64,000 nt of DNA, from NCBI RefSeq assembly GCF_013116825.1, contig NZ_JABFNS010000001.1, forward strand, positions 62,001-126,000, read 5' to 3'. The notes below the pieces were generated by a model. It ran no database searches. It was not told where the DNA came from and saw only the letters and a program-made list of their open reading frames with translations. The DNA is from Myxococcus xanthus (GTDB taxonomy: Bacteria > Myxococcota > Myxococcia > Myxococcales > Myxococcaceae). The position numbers and the translations under genes are program-made. Positions 27,347-35,774 of this stretch are shown here, piece after piece; the stretch's first letter is position 1, and every line of letters starts with the position of its first letter.

Positions 27347-29803
27347 GTGAGGTCATCACCCGTGTGGATTCCGACTCTGGTGCTCTGCGTGCTGAGCGCC
27401 ACGGGCGAGTTGCCTGTGACTCCACCCGTTCCGCTGGATGCGCCTGGGCCCGTGCTGCCCACGGAGGTGCCTCCGCCCGAGGTGCCCGTCACCGTCCTGC
27501 TGCGGCTCACCATCGACCGCATGGGCGAGGTGTCCCAGGTGGAGGTGCGGCAGTCCGCTGGCGTGGCGTTTGATCGCGCCGCGATGAGTGCCGCGCTGCG
27601 CTGGCGGTTCCAGCCGGCACGGCGCGGCGAGGAGGCCATCGACGTGCGGGTGGATGTGCCCGTCACCTTCGAGCCGCCGGTACAGGTCCACCCCGTCGAG
27701 CCCGTGGCGCCGCAGCCACCATCCTTCTCCACCACGGTCCGTGGCGCCTCGCAGGCACCGCCGCCGGTCGCCGTGGGCGACTTCCACATTCCGGTAGGAC
27801 AGCTCGCGGACGTGCCGCGCCGCTCCGCGTCGGACCTGATGTTGCTGGCGCCCGGCGTCATGCTGGCCAACCACGGCGGCGAGGGCCACGCGGAGAGCAT
27901 CTACATCCGAGGCTTTGACGCGGGAGAGGGCAAGGACGTGGAGCTGCGCCTCAACGGCGTACCGCTCAACGAGGTGTCCCACGCGCACGGCCACGGCTAC
28001 GCGGACACGTACTTCATCATCCCGGAGCTGGTGGAGTCCCTTCGCGTCACCGAGGGACCCTATGACCCATCCCAAGGCGACTTCGGCGTGGCGGGCACGG
28101 TGGAGTACCAGCTCGGGCTGGCGCGGCGCGGCCTCACCGCGTCCCTCTCCACGGGCAGCTACGCCGCGCGGCGGCTGTCCCTGCTCTGGGGGCCGCCGGA
28201 GGCCAGTGAAGCCACCTTCGTGGGACTGCTGCTGCGTCAGGGCCATGGCTTCGGCCCCAACCGCTCCTACGCCAACGCGGGCGTCATGGCGCAGGTGGAG
28301 CTGCGCGTCGGTGACGCGTCCCGGCTGCGCCTGTTCGGCACCAGCTATGGCTCGCGCTTCGCATCGCCGGGCGTGGTGCGGGAGACGGACGTGGTGGACT
28401 CCCGGATGCCGTGCGCTCCGGATGCGGACTCGCAGTTCTTCTGCTCCTACGGCCCCAACCAGGGCGGCGCGGGGCAGCGTCACATCCTCTCCGCTGAGCT
28501 CCAGTCACGGCTGAAGCGCGGCGGGCGCTTCATCCAGCAGGGCTATGTCGTCCTGCGGCAGACGCGCATCCGTGACAACTTCACGGGCTTCCTGCTGGAC
28601 ACCCCCCCGCCGGATGGAGCGCGCCAGCGCGGTGACAACGCGGAAGGGTACTACCGCGGCTCCACCATGGGCCTGCGAGGCCGCTACACCCCGGGACTGA
28701 CGCTGTTGGGACAGGCGCAGCCACTGGAGCTCGGCTATGTGGCCCGCTACGACGACGTGCGCACGCGCTCGCGCCGGCTGAGGGACAGCGGCGGTGTGCC
28801 CTACGCTACCGTCTTCGACAACCAGGTCCGCACCACGAACCTCGGCGCCTACGCCGCGTTGCGAGCCGCCCCCGTGTCGTGGCTCACCCTGCGCGGCGGC
28901 GTGCGCCTGGACACCTTCCTCTTCGGTGTGGACGACCACAACCGGCCCACCGGGGACCGCGAGGGTCCCCGCCTCCCCGACGAGTCCCTGGAGGCCTACG
29001 GCTTCTTCGCCAGCCCGCGCGCCTCCGCCGAGATTCGCCTGACGCCCCGCCTCACCTGGCTCACCAGCGCGGGCCTGGGCGCGCGCTCCAGCGACGCCGC
29101 CGCGCTGTCCGACGCCGAGCTGGCGCCCTACGCCCGCGTGGCCTCGGGCGAGACGGGACTGGGCTGGCGGCTGGACGGGCCGCTGGCGCTGGAGGCACGC
29201 GGCGCCTTCTTCGCCACGCGCGTGTCGCAGGACTTCGTGTTCGACGAGACGGTGGGCCGCAATCAGCCCGTGGGCGCATCACAGCGGCTGGGCGCCTTCA
29301 TCAGCGCGCGCGGGACGTTGCAGGACCGGGTGGACATCCAGGCCTCGTTGGCCTGGGCGCGCGCCACGCTGCCGGTGCCCGGGGGCTCGGCATGGAAGCT
29401 GTGGGATGGGACGGTGATGCCCTACATCCCGGAGCTGCTGGGCCGCGTGGATGCGTCGCTGCGAGGCACCACCCGCGTCGCGGGTCAGCAGGTGGACTGG
29501 AACGTGGCCCTGGGACACAGCGCCATTGGCCCCCGGCCCCTGCCGCTGGGCCGCTACAGCGCGCCCATCTTCCTGTTCGACGTGGGCACGCGGGCCCGGT
29601 GGAAGGCGGTGGAGTTGGGCCTGTCGGTGGAGAACCTGCTCGACACGCGCTGGCGCGAGTCGGAGTTCAACTACGTGTCCAACTTCCGCGGTCCGGATGC
29701 GCCCCCGTCACTGATGGCCACCCGTCACTTCACCACGGGCGCGCCCCGCACCTTCATGGGCACGCTCACCCTGCACCTGGACCTCCAGGAGGACTCGCCA
29801 TGA
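27347..29803 (+). CDS. TonB-dependent receptor with N-terminal TonB C-terminal-like domain
   Basis: Outer-membrane receptor of 818 residues for energy-dependent uptake of a metal chelate or other ligand. Signal peptide about 1-20. Residues about 45-110 match a TonB C-terminal domain (VTVLLRLTIDRMGEVSQV, FDRAAMSAALRWRFQPAR), normally found on the inner-membrane energiser and here fused to the receptor. The plug follows (about 145-260: DLMLLAPGVMLANHGG, IYIRGFDAGEGKDVELRLNG), then the barrel to the C terminus, ending FMGTLTLHLDLQE. The GTG at 27347 fits the signal peptide; a GTG at 27362 is also possible. It overlaps the next gene by 4 nt. Two operator-like dyads lie just upstream. Confidence 0.9.
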   Translation: MRSSPVWIPTLVLCVLSATGELPVTPPVPLDAPGPVLPTEVPPPEVPVTVLLRLTIDRMGEVSQVEVRQSAGVAFDRAAMSAALRWRFQPARRGEEAIDVRVDVPVTFEPPVQVHPVEPVAPQPPSFSTTVRGASQAPPPVAVGDFHIPVGQLADVPRRSASDLMLLAPGVMLANHGGEGHAESIYIRGFDAGEGKDVELRLNGVPLNEVSHAHGHGYADTYFIIPELVESLRVTEGPYDPSQGDFGVAGTVEYQLGLARRGLTASLSTGSYAARRLSLLWGPPEASEATFVGLLLRQGHGFGPNRSYANAGVMAQVELRVGDASRLRLFGTSYGSRFASPGVVRETDVVDSRMPCAPDADSQFFCSYGPNQGGAGQRHILSAELQSRLKRGGRFIQQGYVVLRQTRIRDNFTGFLLDTPPPDGARQRGDNAEGYYRGSTMGLRGRYTPGLTLLGQAQPLELGYVARYDDVRTRSRRLRDSGGVPYATVFDNQVRTTNLGAYAALRAAPVSWLTLRGGVRLDTFLFGVDDHNRPTGDREGPRLPDESLEAYGFFASPRASAEIRLTPRLTWLTSAGLGARSSDAAALSDAELAPYARVASGETGLGWRLDGPLALEARGAFFATRVSQDFVFDETVGRNQPVGASQRLGAFISARGTLQDRVDIQASLAWARATLPVPGGSAWKLWDGTVMPYIPELLGRVDASLRGTTRVAGQQVDWNVALGHSAIGPRPLPLGRYSAPIFLFDVGTRARWKAVELGLSVENLLDTRWRESEFNYVSNFRGPDAPPSLMATRHFTTGAPRTFMGTLTLHLDLQEDSP

Positions 29804-30639
29804 CGTCCCCGCTGCACACCACCCGCCGCGCCTTCACGTGGATGTTGGGCACCGCGCTCGCGGGAGGCGCGTCCGCGTGTGGCCTCTCCGGCACGGGAGG
29901 CCGCGGCGTCACCTTCCGCATGGGCCTGCGCACCGCGAAGGCACCCGGGGAGGAATCGCTCGGCGAGTTCACCACCGACACGGGCTGGCGCATCCGCCTT
30001 TCGTCCGGGGTGATGGTGCTGGGCCCCATCTACATCTTCGAGAATGCCTCGCCGCTGGAGCCCACGGCCTTGTCGCCGCGCGTCCTGCGACGGCTGGGAC
30101 AGTGGTTGCTGCCCACCGCGCACGCCCACGACGGGCACTTCTTCTCCGGCGGAACGGTGCTGGGCGAGTGGGACCGCGAGGTGGTGTTCGACCTGCTGGA
30201 GGAGGCGGGCGAGGTGCGGGAGCTGGGGCGCTCGCCGGGCATCGCCGGGCTGGCGCGCTCCTTCTCGTTGCTGCTCCAGCCGCCGTCCCGGGCCCTGGGC
30301 GCGGAAGGGGCGGCGCTGGGAGGCCGGTCGATGATTCTGGAAGGAACCGCCTCCCGGGAGGAGACGCACGTTCCGTTCCGGGTGGCCCTGGACTTCCCGC
30401 CGCCCGTCGAGCTGCAACGCGTGGACTTCGTGCCCATCGCGGCGGAGCTCGACGAGGGCGGCCGCTTCGTCGTGGAGGTGCAGCCGCACCGCTGGTTCGA
30501 GGGCGCGCACTTCGACCGCGTGACGGTGCCCGAGGGCGGCGAGGTGGTGGACCTGACGCCCGACACGCAGGTGTACCGGGCGCTGACGCTCAACGTGCGC
30601 CGCTACACGGCCTTCGCCGGGACGTGGGAGCCCGCCTGA
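29800..30639 (+). CDS. Tat-type lipoprotein of the TonB-receptor operon
   Basis: 279 residues. N terminus MTSPLHTTRRAFTWMLGTAL carries a twin-arginine motif (TRRAF) and a following lipobox GGASAC, so export as a folded lipoprotein is likely. A His-rich loop AHAHDGHFFSG occurs at about 108-118. The rest is beta-rich with a late HRWFEGAHFDR and RYTAFAGTWEP end. Its ATG overlaps the receptor stop (ATGA), so it is translationally coupled and probably acts on the same ligand. Tat export and His clusters hint at a metal-bound protein. Family not recognised. Confidence 0.8.
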   Translation: MTSPLHTTRRAFTWMLGTALAGGASACGLSGTGGRGVTFRMGLRTAKAPGEESLGEFTTDTGWRIRLSSGVMVLGPIYIFENASPLEPTALSPRVLRRLGQWLLPTAHAHDGHFFSGGTVLGEWDREVVFDLLEEAGEVRELGRSPGIAGLARSFSLLLQPPSRALGAEGAALGGRSMILEGTASREETHVPFRVALDFPPPVELQRVDFVPIAAELDEGGRFVVEVQPHRWFEGAHFDRVTVPEGGEVVDLTPDTQVYRALTLNVRRYTAFAGTWEPA

Positions 30640-30646
30640 CGCGCGT

Positions 30647-31894
30647 TCAGCGCGAGCCCTGCGGCACGGGCGTGGCGCCCTGGCTGGCGCCGCGCACCAC
30701 CCCCAGCCAGACGAGCGACACGCCCAGCCACGCCGCGCACAGCGCGGTCCAGCTCTGCGGCGCGGAGGCGTGCATCAGCCACCACGTCACCGCCGCCCCC
30801 ATGCCGAGCACCCGCCCCAGCTCCAGCGGCAGGCTCCAGCGCCGTGACTCCAGCATCCCGCTCCACGCGGTGGCCATGGCCCAGAAGAGCAGGCTGAGCA
30901 CCAGCTTCTGCCAGCCGGACAGCGGCGAGGCGTGGTGGCTCACCAGCAGCATGAAGGGCATCGCCGCCAGCAACTGGAACACGAGGTAGCCGCGGACGCC
31001 GGGCAACTCGGTGGACTGGAACTTCAACTCCACGCCGTCCTTTTGCCAGCCGACGGAGGGGCGCGGCGGCAGGTCCGCGGGCCGCCATCCGGTGGGCATC
31101 ACCCAGATGCGCAGCCGGTCCCAGTGGCTCCTGGTGGCCACCGCGTCGCTGACCAGCTTCGCCCATGCCTGGAAGTTGATGACGGTGGGGTCCCAGGTGT
31201 TGGGCGGGGAGGTGAGGCCGTAGGAGCACGCCTCCTTTTCCTCCTCGAAGGTGCCGAACAGCTTGTCCCAGATGATGAGGAAGCCCGCGTAGTTCTTGTC
31301 GATGTAGATGTCGTTGCGTGCGTGGTGGACGCGGTGGTGCGACGGCGTGTTGAGCCAGGACTCAATCCACCGGGGCATCTTCGGGATGACGCGCGTGTGG
31401 GGGATGAACTGGAGCACCAGGTGGAAGGCCACCATGGCCAGCACGGCCTCGGGCGGGAAGCCCACCAGCACCAGCGGCCAGTAGAAGAGGAACGAGAAGA
31501 GGCGCTGCGTCACGCTCGCGCGCAGGGCCACCGCGTAGTTGAGTTCCTCGGTGGAGTGGTGCGGTGAATGGGCGGCCCAGCCGATGTTGGTGCGGTGCCC
31601 GAAGCGATGGAACCAGTAGAAGAGGAAGTCCACGCCCAGGAAGAGCGCCACCAGCTCCAGCGGCGAGGACGCACCCAGCTGCCAGGGCGCGAACTGCCCC
31701 AGTTGGATGAAGAGCGGGAGCACCAGCAGCGCCACCGCCACGTTGACGCACTGGTTGAGCACCGCGGTGCCCATGCTCGCGATGGAGTCCTGGAAGGCGT
31801 AGTACCCGTTGCGCCGGATGACGCAGTAGGCGAATTCTCCCAGCGCCAGGACGATGACGAAGGGCGTGGCCACGGCGTAGACGTTGATGCTCAT
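30647..31894 (-). CDS. Sterol desaturase/fatty acid hydroxylase family membrane protein
   Basis: Membrane-bound di-iron oxygenase type, 415 residues. The diagnostic histidine clusters are HRFGH (about 95-99), HSPHH (about 108-112), then HRVHH preceded by SHH (about 186-192). These match the FA_hydroxylase pattern HX3H, HX2HH, HX2HH. Four or more hydrophobic helices surround them, and a C-terminal membrane region of about 120 residues (FQLLAAMPFMLLV onward) extends the family core. The substrate, lipid or sterol, is unknown; myxobacteria make sterols and unusual ether lipids. Divergent from a Crp-type regulator gene, with a dyad between them. Confidence 0.88.
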   Translation of the reverse strand: MSINVYAVATPFVIVLALGEFAYCVIRRNGYYAFQDSIASMGTAVLNQCVNVAVALLVLPLFIQLGQFAPWQLGASSPLELVALFLGVDFLFYWFHRFGHRTNIGWAAHSPHHSTEELNYAVALRASVTQRLFSFLFYWPLVLVGFPPEAVLAMVAFHLVLQFIPHTRVIPKMPRWIESWLNTPSHHRVHHARNDIYIDKNYAGFLIIWDKLFGTFEEEKEACSYGLTSPPNTWDPTVINFQAWAKLVSDAVATRSHWDRLRIWVMPTGWRPADLPPRPSVGWQKDGVELKFQSTELPGVRGYLVFQLLAAMPFMLLVSHHASPLSGWQKLVLSLLFWAMATAWSGMLESRRWSLPLELGRVLGMGAAVTWWLMHASAPQSWTALCAAWLGVSLVWLGVVRGASQGATPVPQGSR

Positions 31895-31928
31895 GCCGCC
31901 GGTGTATGGCGCCCGGAGGAAGGCCGCC

Positions 31929-31950
31929 TTAACCTGGGTTAAGCCCAGGT
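31929..31950. promoter_or_regulatory. Overlapping inverted repeats in divergent promoter region
   Basis: TTAACC-TG-GGTTAA (31929-31942) and ACCTGGG-N5-CCCAGGT (31932-31950) overlap in the 65-bp gap between the desaturase-like gene and the Crp-type regulator. Position just upstream of the regulator start suggests an autoregulatory or divergent operator. It does not match the E. coli Crp or Fnr consensus. Confidence 0.5.
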
Positions 31951-31959
31951 GCCTTCCGC

Positions 31960-32547
31960 TTGAGATACCCGAAGCTCTTCGAGCACATCACCGCGCTCGC
32001 GCCGCTTCCCGCCAGCGAATGGCTGAAGGCGGAGACGTTGGCGCGGGAGCAGGCGCTGGACAAGCGGGCGCTCTTCCTGCGGCCGGGCGACGCCGCGGAC
32101 CGCTTCGGGCTGGTGCTCCAGGGCGTCTTCCGCGCGGTGCGCGTCTCCGCTCGGGGCGAGGAGTCCATCAAGGCCTTCCGTGCCGAGGGTGAGTTCATTG
32201 GCGCCTACGCGGAGATGTTGCAGGGCCAACCCTCCATGACGGCCATCGAGGCGCTGGAGCCGGGCCGCGTGCTGGCCTTCCAGGCGAATGACCTCCAATC
32301 GCTGGAGACCGGCCACCCCTGCTGGGCCCAGCTCGCCCGGCGAGTGGCGGAGCGTCACTACCTCCTGAAGGAGCGTCGCGAGCAGGAGTTCCTCGACCTG
32401 TCCGCGGAGGAGCGCCTGGAGCGCTTCTGGCAGGAGCATCCCCACCTGCACGGGCGTGTCCCTCAGCGGGACGTCGCGGCCTACCTGGGCATCACGGAGG
32501 TGGCCTTGAGCCGCATCGTGTCACGGCGCCGCAAGCGGGCGGAGTGA
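31960..32547 (+). CDS. Crp/Fnr-family transcription regulator
   Basis: 195 residues. The cyclic-nucleotide-binding-type domain (about 10-125) includes LFLRPGDAADRFGLVLQGVFRAVRVSARGEE and EFIGAYAEMLQGQPS. The C-terminal HTH (about 150-190) shows VPQRDVAAYLGITEVALSRIVSRRR. The effector residues of true cAMP-binding proteins are not obvious, and there are no Fnr Cys clusters. The start appears to be TTG at 31960; no ATG precedes the domain. It probably controls the divergent desaturase-like gene and itself. The MFS gene starts 43 bp downstream and may be cotranscribed. Confidence 0.85.
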   Translation: MRYPKLFEHITALAPLPASEWLKAETLAREQALDKRALFLRPGDAADRFGLVLQGVFRAVRVSARGEESIKAFRAEGEFIGAYAEMLQGQPSMTAIEALEPGRVLAFQANDLQSLETGHPCWAQLARRVAERHYLLKERREQEFLDLSAEERLERFWQEHPHLHGRVPQRDVAAYLGITEVALSRIVSRRRKRAE

Positions 32548-32590
32548 GCGCTGCGGCGCGGTCCATGGTTTCATCGAACGCCGACCCGCC

Positions 32591-33910
32591 ATGTCCTCCC
32601 TCCCACCCTCGCAGGACCTCCCGCAGCGGCCATTGACCCGTGAAGACGCCCGGACGCTCACGTTGGCGGCGCTGGGTGGCGCGCTGGAGTTCTACGACTT
32701 CATCATCTTCGTCTTCTTCACCAAGGTCATCGGCGAGCTCTTCTTCCCGCCCGATACGCCGGAGTGGCTGCGACAGCTGCAGGCCTTCGGACTGTTCGCC
32801 GCGGGCTATCTGGCGCGCCCGCTGGGCGGCATCGTGATGGCCCACTTCGGAGACCGGGCGGGCCGCAAGCGCATGTTCACGTTGAGCGTGTTCATGATGT
32901 CGGTGCCCACGCTGCTGATTGGCCTGCTGCCCACCTATGAGACCGCGGGCTACGCGGCGCCCCTGGCGCTGCTCCTGCTCCGCGCGGTACAGGGCGCGGC
33001 GGTGGGCGGTGAAGTCCCGGGGGCCTGGGTCTTCGTGTCGGAGCACGTGCCCACGCGCAGGGTGGGGCTGGCGTGCGGAACGCTCACCGCGGGCCTCACG
33101 TTCGGAATCCTGCTGGGCTCGCTGGTGGCCACGGCGGTGAACTCGCTGCTGGGCCCCGAGCAGGTGAATGCCTACGGCTGGCGAGCGCCCTTCGTCATCG
33201 GCGGCGTGTTCGGCTTCCTGGCGGTGTTCCTCCGCCGGTGGCTGGCGGAGACGCCCGTCTTCGAGGAGCTGCGGCGGCGCAAGGCGCTGGTGCGGGAGCT
33301 GCCGCTCAAGGCCGTGCTGCGAGGCCACGGTGGCACCGTGGTGATGTCCATGCTGCTCACCTGGGTGCTCACCGCCGGCATCGTCGTGGTCATCCTGATG
33401 ACGCCCACGTTGATGCAGACCCTGCACGCAATCACCGCCACGCAAGCGCTGGTCGCCAGCAGCGTGGCCACGCTGAGCCTCACGTTCGGCTGCGTGGCGT
33501 ATGGCCTGCTCGCGGACCGGGTGGGCGTGGGGCCGTCGCTGGGGCTGGGGTGCGCGTTGATGCTCTCGGCGACGTATGCGCTGTACCTGGGCGCGGCGTC
33601 ATCGCCGGAGGCGCTGGTGCCGCTGTCCGCGCTGGCGGGCTTCTGCGTCGGCGTGGTGGGCGTGGTCCCCACCGCCATCGTGCGCGCCTTCCCCGCTCCG
33701 GTGCGCTTCTCGGGGCTCTCCTTCTCATACAACATGGCCTACGCCCTCTTCGGCGGGCTCACCCCGTTGGTCGTCACCTTGCTGATGAAGGCGTCGCCCC
33801 ATGCGCCCGCGCACTACGTGGCGGCGGTGAGTGTCATGGGCGTGGGGATCGCGCTGCACCTGCTGCGCGCGGGGCGGGGCTCGGCGCTGCACCCCGCCAC
33901 CGAGCGCTGA
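32591..33910 (+). CDS. MFS transporter, metabolite:H+ symporter (MHS) type
   Basis: 439-residue, 12-helix inner-membrane symporter. Diagnostic segments are LGGALEFYDFIIFVFFTKVIGELFF in helix 1, FAAGYLARPLGGIVMAHFGDRAGRKRMF around the loop 2-3 motif, and RAVQGAAVGGEVPGAWVF in helix 4. These identify the MHS subfamily that includes proline/betaine and dicarboxylate carriers (ProP, KgtP). The substrate cannot be named from sequence. Preceded by the Crp-type regulator on the same strand. Confidence 0.9.
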   Translation: MSSLPPSQDLPQRPLTREDARTLTLAALGGALEFYDFIIFVFFTKVIGELFFPPDTPEWLRQLQAFGLFAAGYLARPLGGIVMAHFGDRAGRKRMFTLSVFMMSVPTLLIGLLPTYETAGYAAPLALLLLRAVQGAAVGGEVPGAWVFVSEHVPTRRVGLACGTLTAGLTFGILLGSLVATAVNSLLGPEQVNAYGWRAPFVIGGVFGFLAVFLRRWLAETPVFEELRRRKALVRELPLKAVLRGHGGTVVMSMLLTWVLTAGIVVVILMTPTLMQTLHAITATQALVASSVATLSLTFGCVAYGLLADRVGVGPSLGLGCALMLSATYALYLGAASSPEALVPLSALAGFCVGVVGVVPTAIVRAFPAPVRFSGLSFSYNMAYALFGGLTPLVVTLLMKASPHAPAHYVAAVSVMGVGIALHLLRAGRGSALHPATER

Positions 33911-33911
33911 C

Positions 33912-34895
33912 TCAGTAGCGTTCGAAGACGAAGGTGAACGTCTCCCGCTCCGTCGGGCCGAAGGTGAGCCGGAGGAAGCGGTCGCCGCCGGGCGCGGTGA
34001 ACTTCAGCGTGTGGGTGATGGCGGGCAGGCAGACGGGCCGGGCGGGCTCCAGCGCGGAGGCGACAGCGTCCTCGCCTTCCGTCATGTCATGCACCGCCAC
34101 CGGGATGGCGTGGTTGAGGTACAGGACGACGGGCTCGTCCCGGCGCTCTCCCGACACGACTTCCGTGTAGCCCAGGAACGACGTGCCGCTGGCGGGGAGC
34201 GTCAGGCCGTAGAGCTCGTGGGAGGTATCCGTCGCGGGGTAGATGGTGGGGGAGGCGCTCGCGGTGACGGGCACCGGGCTCTCCAGCAGTGCGTGGGCGC
34301 AGGCGTGTTCGGCGGTGCCGTCACGCCGGCCGGTGGTGAAGTCCAGCCGCCCATCACCGAGCCCCGCATGCGACGTGTCCACCGCGCGGCCCCCCGCGCC
34401 GCGCAGCGCGCCGAGCTCCAGGGTGTACGCCGTCTCCTCCTCCAGCGGCGGCAGGTCGGATTCGGGCCGGGGGATGGCGACCGAGAGCGTCAGGTCGTCC
34501 TCGGACCAGGTGCCCGTCAGCGTGCGAGGGGCATTGGCCGGCGTCGTCCGGTCGACGAGCGTGACATCCGCCGCCGTGGTGTCCATGGGCGTGTCGAAGG
34601 TGAGCGTGACGAGCTTGCGCACCCCGGTGGTCGTCGCATCCGCCTTGAACAGCTCCACGGGCAGGACGTTCGTCTCTCCCTCCGAGGGCGTGGAGCCGAT
34701 GACCGCGGGGCCCTGGACCGGACCCGCGTCGGGCTGTGTTCCTGCATCGGGCTGCCTGCCCGCATCGGGTTCGCTCCCCGCATCCGGGCGGGTGCCCGCG
34801 TCCGGCGTCGGAGGGACGGGGTCGTCAGTGTCACAGCCGGCCAGAGCCAGCAGGGCGCACGTGGCGAGCAAGGTGGAGGTGGCTGCGGTTCGCAT
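33912..34895 (-). CDS. HACxH-domain lipoprotein A with PDAG repeats and Ig-like domain
   Basis: 327 residues from the ATG at 34895. Lipoprotein signal MRTAATSTLLATCALLALAGC. Five tandem PDAGxx units (residues 31-58) form a stalk. A Big_5-like Ig domain follows (about 62-190: PAVIGSTPSEGETNVLPVELF, VTLTFDTPMDTTAADVTLVD). The C-terminal domain begins AEHACAHALLE (HACAH 197-201), includes SHELYGLTLP, YLNHAIPVAVHD and a Cys/His pair (VCLPAITHTL), and ends TFTFVFERY. The same domain occurs in the three upstream lipoproteins. Last of the leftward group. No operator-like dyad was found at its own leader, which instead holds strong hairpins. Confidence 0.82.
   Translation of the reverse strand: MRTAATSTLLATCALLALAGCDTDDPVPPTPDAGTRPDAGSEPDAGRQPDAGTQPDAGPVQGPAVIGSTPSEGETNVLPVELFKADATTTGVRKLVTLTFDTPMDTTAADVTLVDRTTPANAPRTLTGTWSEDDLTLSVAIPRPESDLPPLEEETAYTLELGALRGAGGRAVDTSHAGLGDGRLDFTTGRRDGTAEHACAHALLESPVPVTASASPTIYPATDTSHELYGLTLPASGTSFLGYTEVVSGERRDEPVVLYLNHAIPVAVHDMTEGEDAVASALEPARPVCLPAITHTLKFTAPGGDRFLRLTFGPTERETFTFVFERY
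34722..34805 (-). repeat. Five-copy 18-nt tandem repeat encoding PDAGxx
   Basis: An 18-nt period encodes PDAGTR, PDAGSE, PDAGRQ, PDAGTQ, PDAGP in the lipoprotein's linker. Such Pro/Asp/Ala/Gly repeats are common stalks in myxobacterial surface lipoproteins and are prone to copy-number change. Confidence 0.85.
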
Positions 34896-34924
34896 CGGAG
34901 GGCCTTGGAGGGAGGGGAGAAGGG

Positions 34925-34959
34925 CCGGGGCGCCCCCCGAGGTGAGCGGGGCGCCCCGG
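34925..34959 (-). promoter_or_regulatory. Very strong hairpin in leader of lipoprotein A
   Basis: CCGGGGCGCCCC (34925-34936) and GGGGCGCCCCGG (34948-34959) form a perfect 12-bp stem with an 11-nt loop, ending 30 nt upstream of the start codon. There is no T-tract. It could attenuate read-through from upstream genes, block an RNase or restrict translation. Confidence 0.5.
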
Positions 34960-34983
34960 TGGAGGGGCTGCGGTGATGCCCAG

Positions 34984-35000
34984 GTCACCCCGTGGGTGAC
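34984..35000 (-). terminator. Hairpin just after the lipoprotein B stop
   Basis: GTCACCC-CGT-GGGTGAC is a perfect 7-bp stem with a 3-nt loop, beginning 3 nt after the stop codon of the upstream lipoprotein gene on the minus strand. No T-run follows, so it may stabilise the transcript's 3' end or aid termination. Confidence 0.45.
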
Positions 35001-35003
35001 GGG

Positions 35004-35705
35004 CTAGCAGTTGAAGATGGCGGGGTTGGTGTCGTCGCAGTCGAAGCGTTGGGTGACGTAGCCCGCGGGCGCCTCACACGCGAAGCGGTAGAGCGGGCTG
35101 TTGGCGCCGTAGCCATCTCCGTCCGCGTCCCGGTAGTAGCGGCCGCGGTTGTCATGCAGGTACTCGGGCACCATGCCGACCGAGCTGGTGGGCGCGGTGA
35201 TGTTCAGCTCGTAGGTGTGGCCGACCGTGAGGTCGAACACCCGTGCGTGGTGCAGCGTGCAGGTGCCCTCGGTGATGCCGTTGGTGCTGACCAGCGCGGT
35301 CAGGGTGACGTTGGGCGTGACGCTCTTGTCCACGGCGGTGATGGTGACGTCCTGCGTGGCGTAGAACGCGACGGACTCCACGGTGGAGCCCGCCGAGGCC
35401 CTGGTCACGGGGATGTACGTCACCTTGCCCGTGCCGGTGCCGGACAGCGTCACGGTGTAGTGCTTGTGTTGGGGGCTGATGTCGGGCGCCCCCGTGACGC
35501 CATTCACGTTCACGTTGTCGCCAGGGTTGGACGCATGGGCGCACGCGTGCGTCGTCATGGCCGTGTTGTCCACGCTGGCGCAGGTGGCCTCCAGGGGATG
35601 CTCCTGCTCCGACGTGAAGTCCCGCCCTGTGTCGTCCATGGGGCCGCAGGCGGTCAGCGCCAGGCCGAGGAGTGCACTGCAAAGGGTCCGCTGGGTCAGC
35701 TTCAT
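35004..35705 (-). CDS. HACxH-domain lipoprotein B with putative metal-binding C terminus
   Basis: 233 residues from the ATG at 35705: MKLTQRTLCSALLGLALTAC gives a clear lipobox. The HACAH motif is at 53-57, followed by the shared domain (HKHYTVTLSGTGTGKVTY, VAFYATQDVTI, GTCTLHHARVFDLT, YELNI). The end, DADGDGYGANSPLYRFACEA through RFDCDDTNPAIFNC, matches the Asp-rich 'putative metal-binding motif' repeat common in deltaproteobacterial surface proteins, which binds calcium in related folds. An operator-like dyad lies 70 nt upstream. The open frame to 35780 is extra; the signal peptide fixes the start. Confidence 0.83.
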   Translation of the reverse strand: MKLTQRTLCSALLGLALTACGPMDDTGRDFTSEQEHPLEATCASVDNTAMTTHACAHASNPGDNVNVNGVTGAPDISPQHKHYTVTLSGTGTGKVTYIPVTRASAGSTVESVAFYATQDVTITAVDKSVTPNVTLTALVSTNGITEGTCTLHHARVFDLTVGHTYELNITAPTSSVGMVPEYLHDNRGRYYRDADGDGYGANSPLYRFACEAPAGYVTQRFDCDDTNPAIFNC

Positions 35706-35774
35706 GATGAGGCTTCCTTTCGTGAGCCAGGCGCCGAAATCCGCGAGCGCCGGCAGTCCCCAGTCATGATGCAA

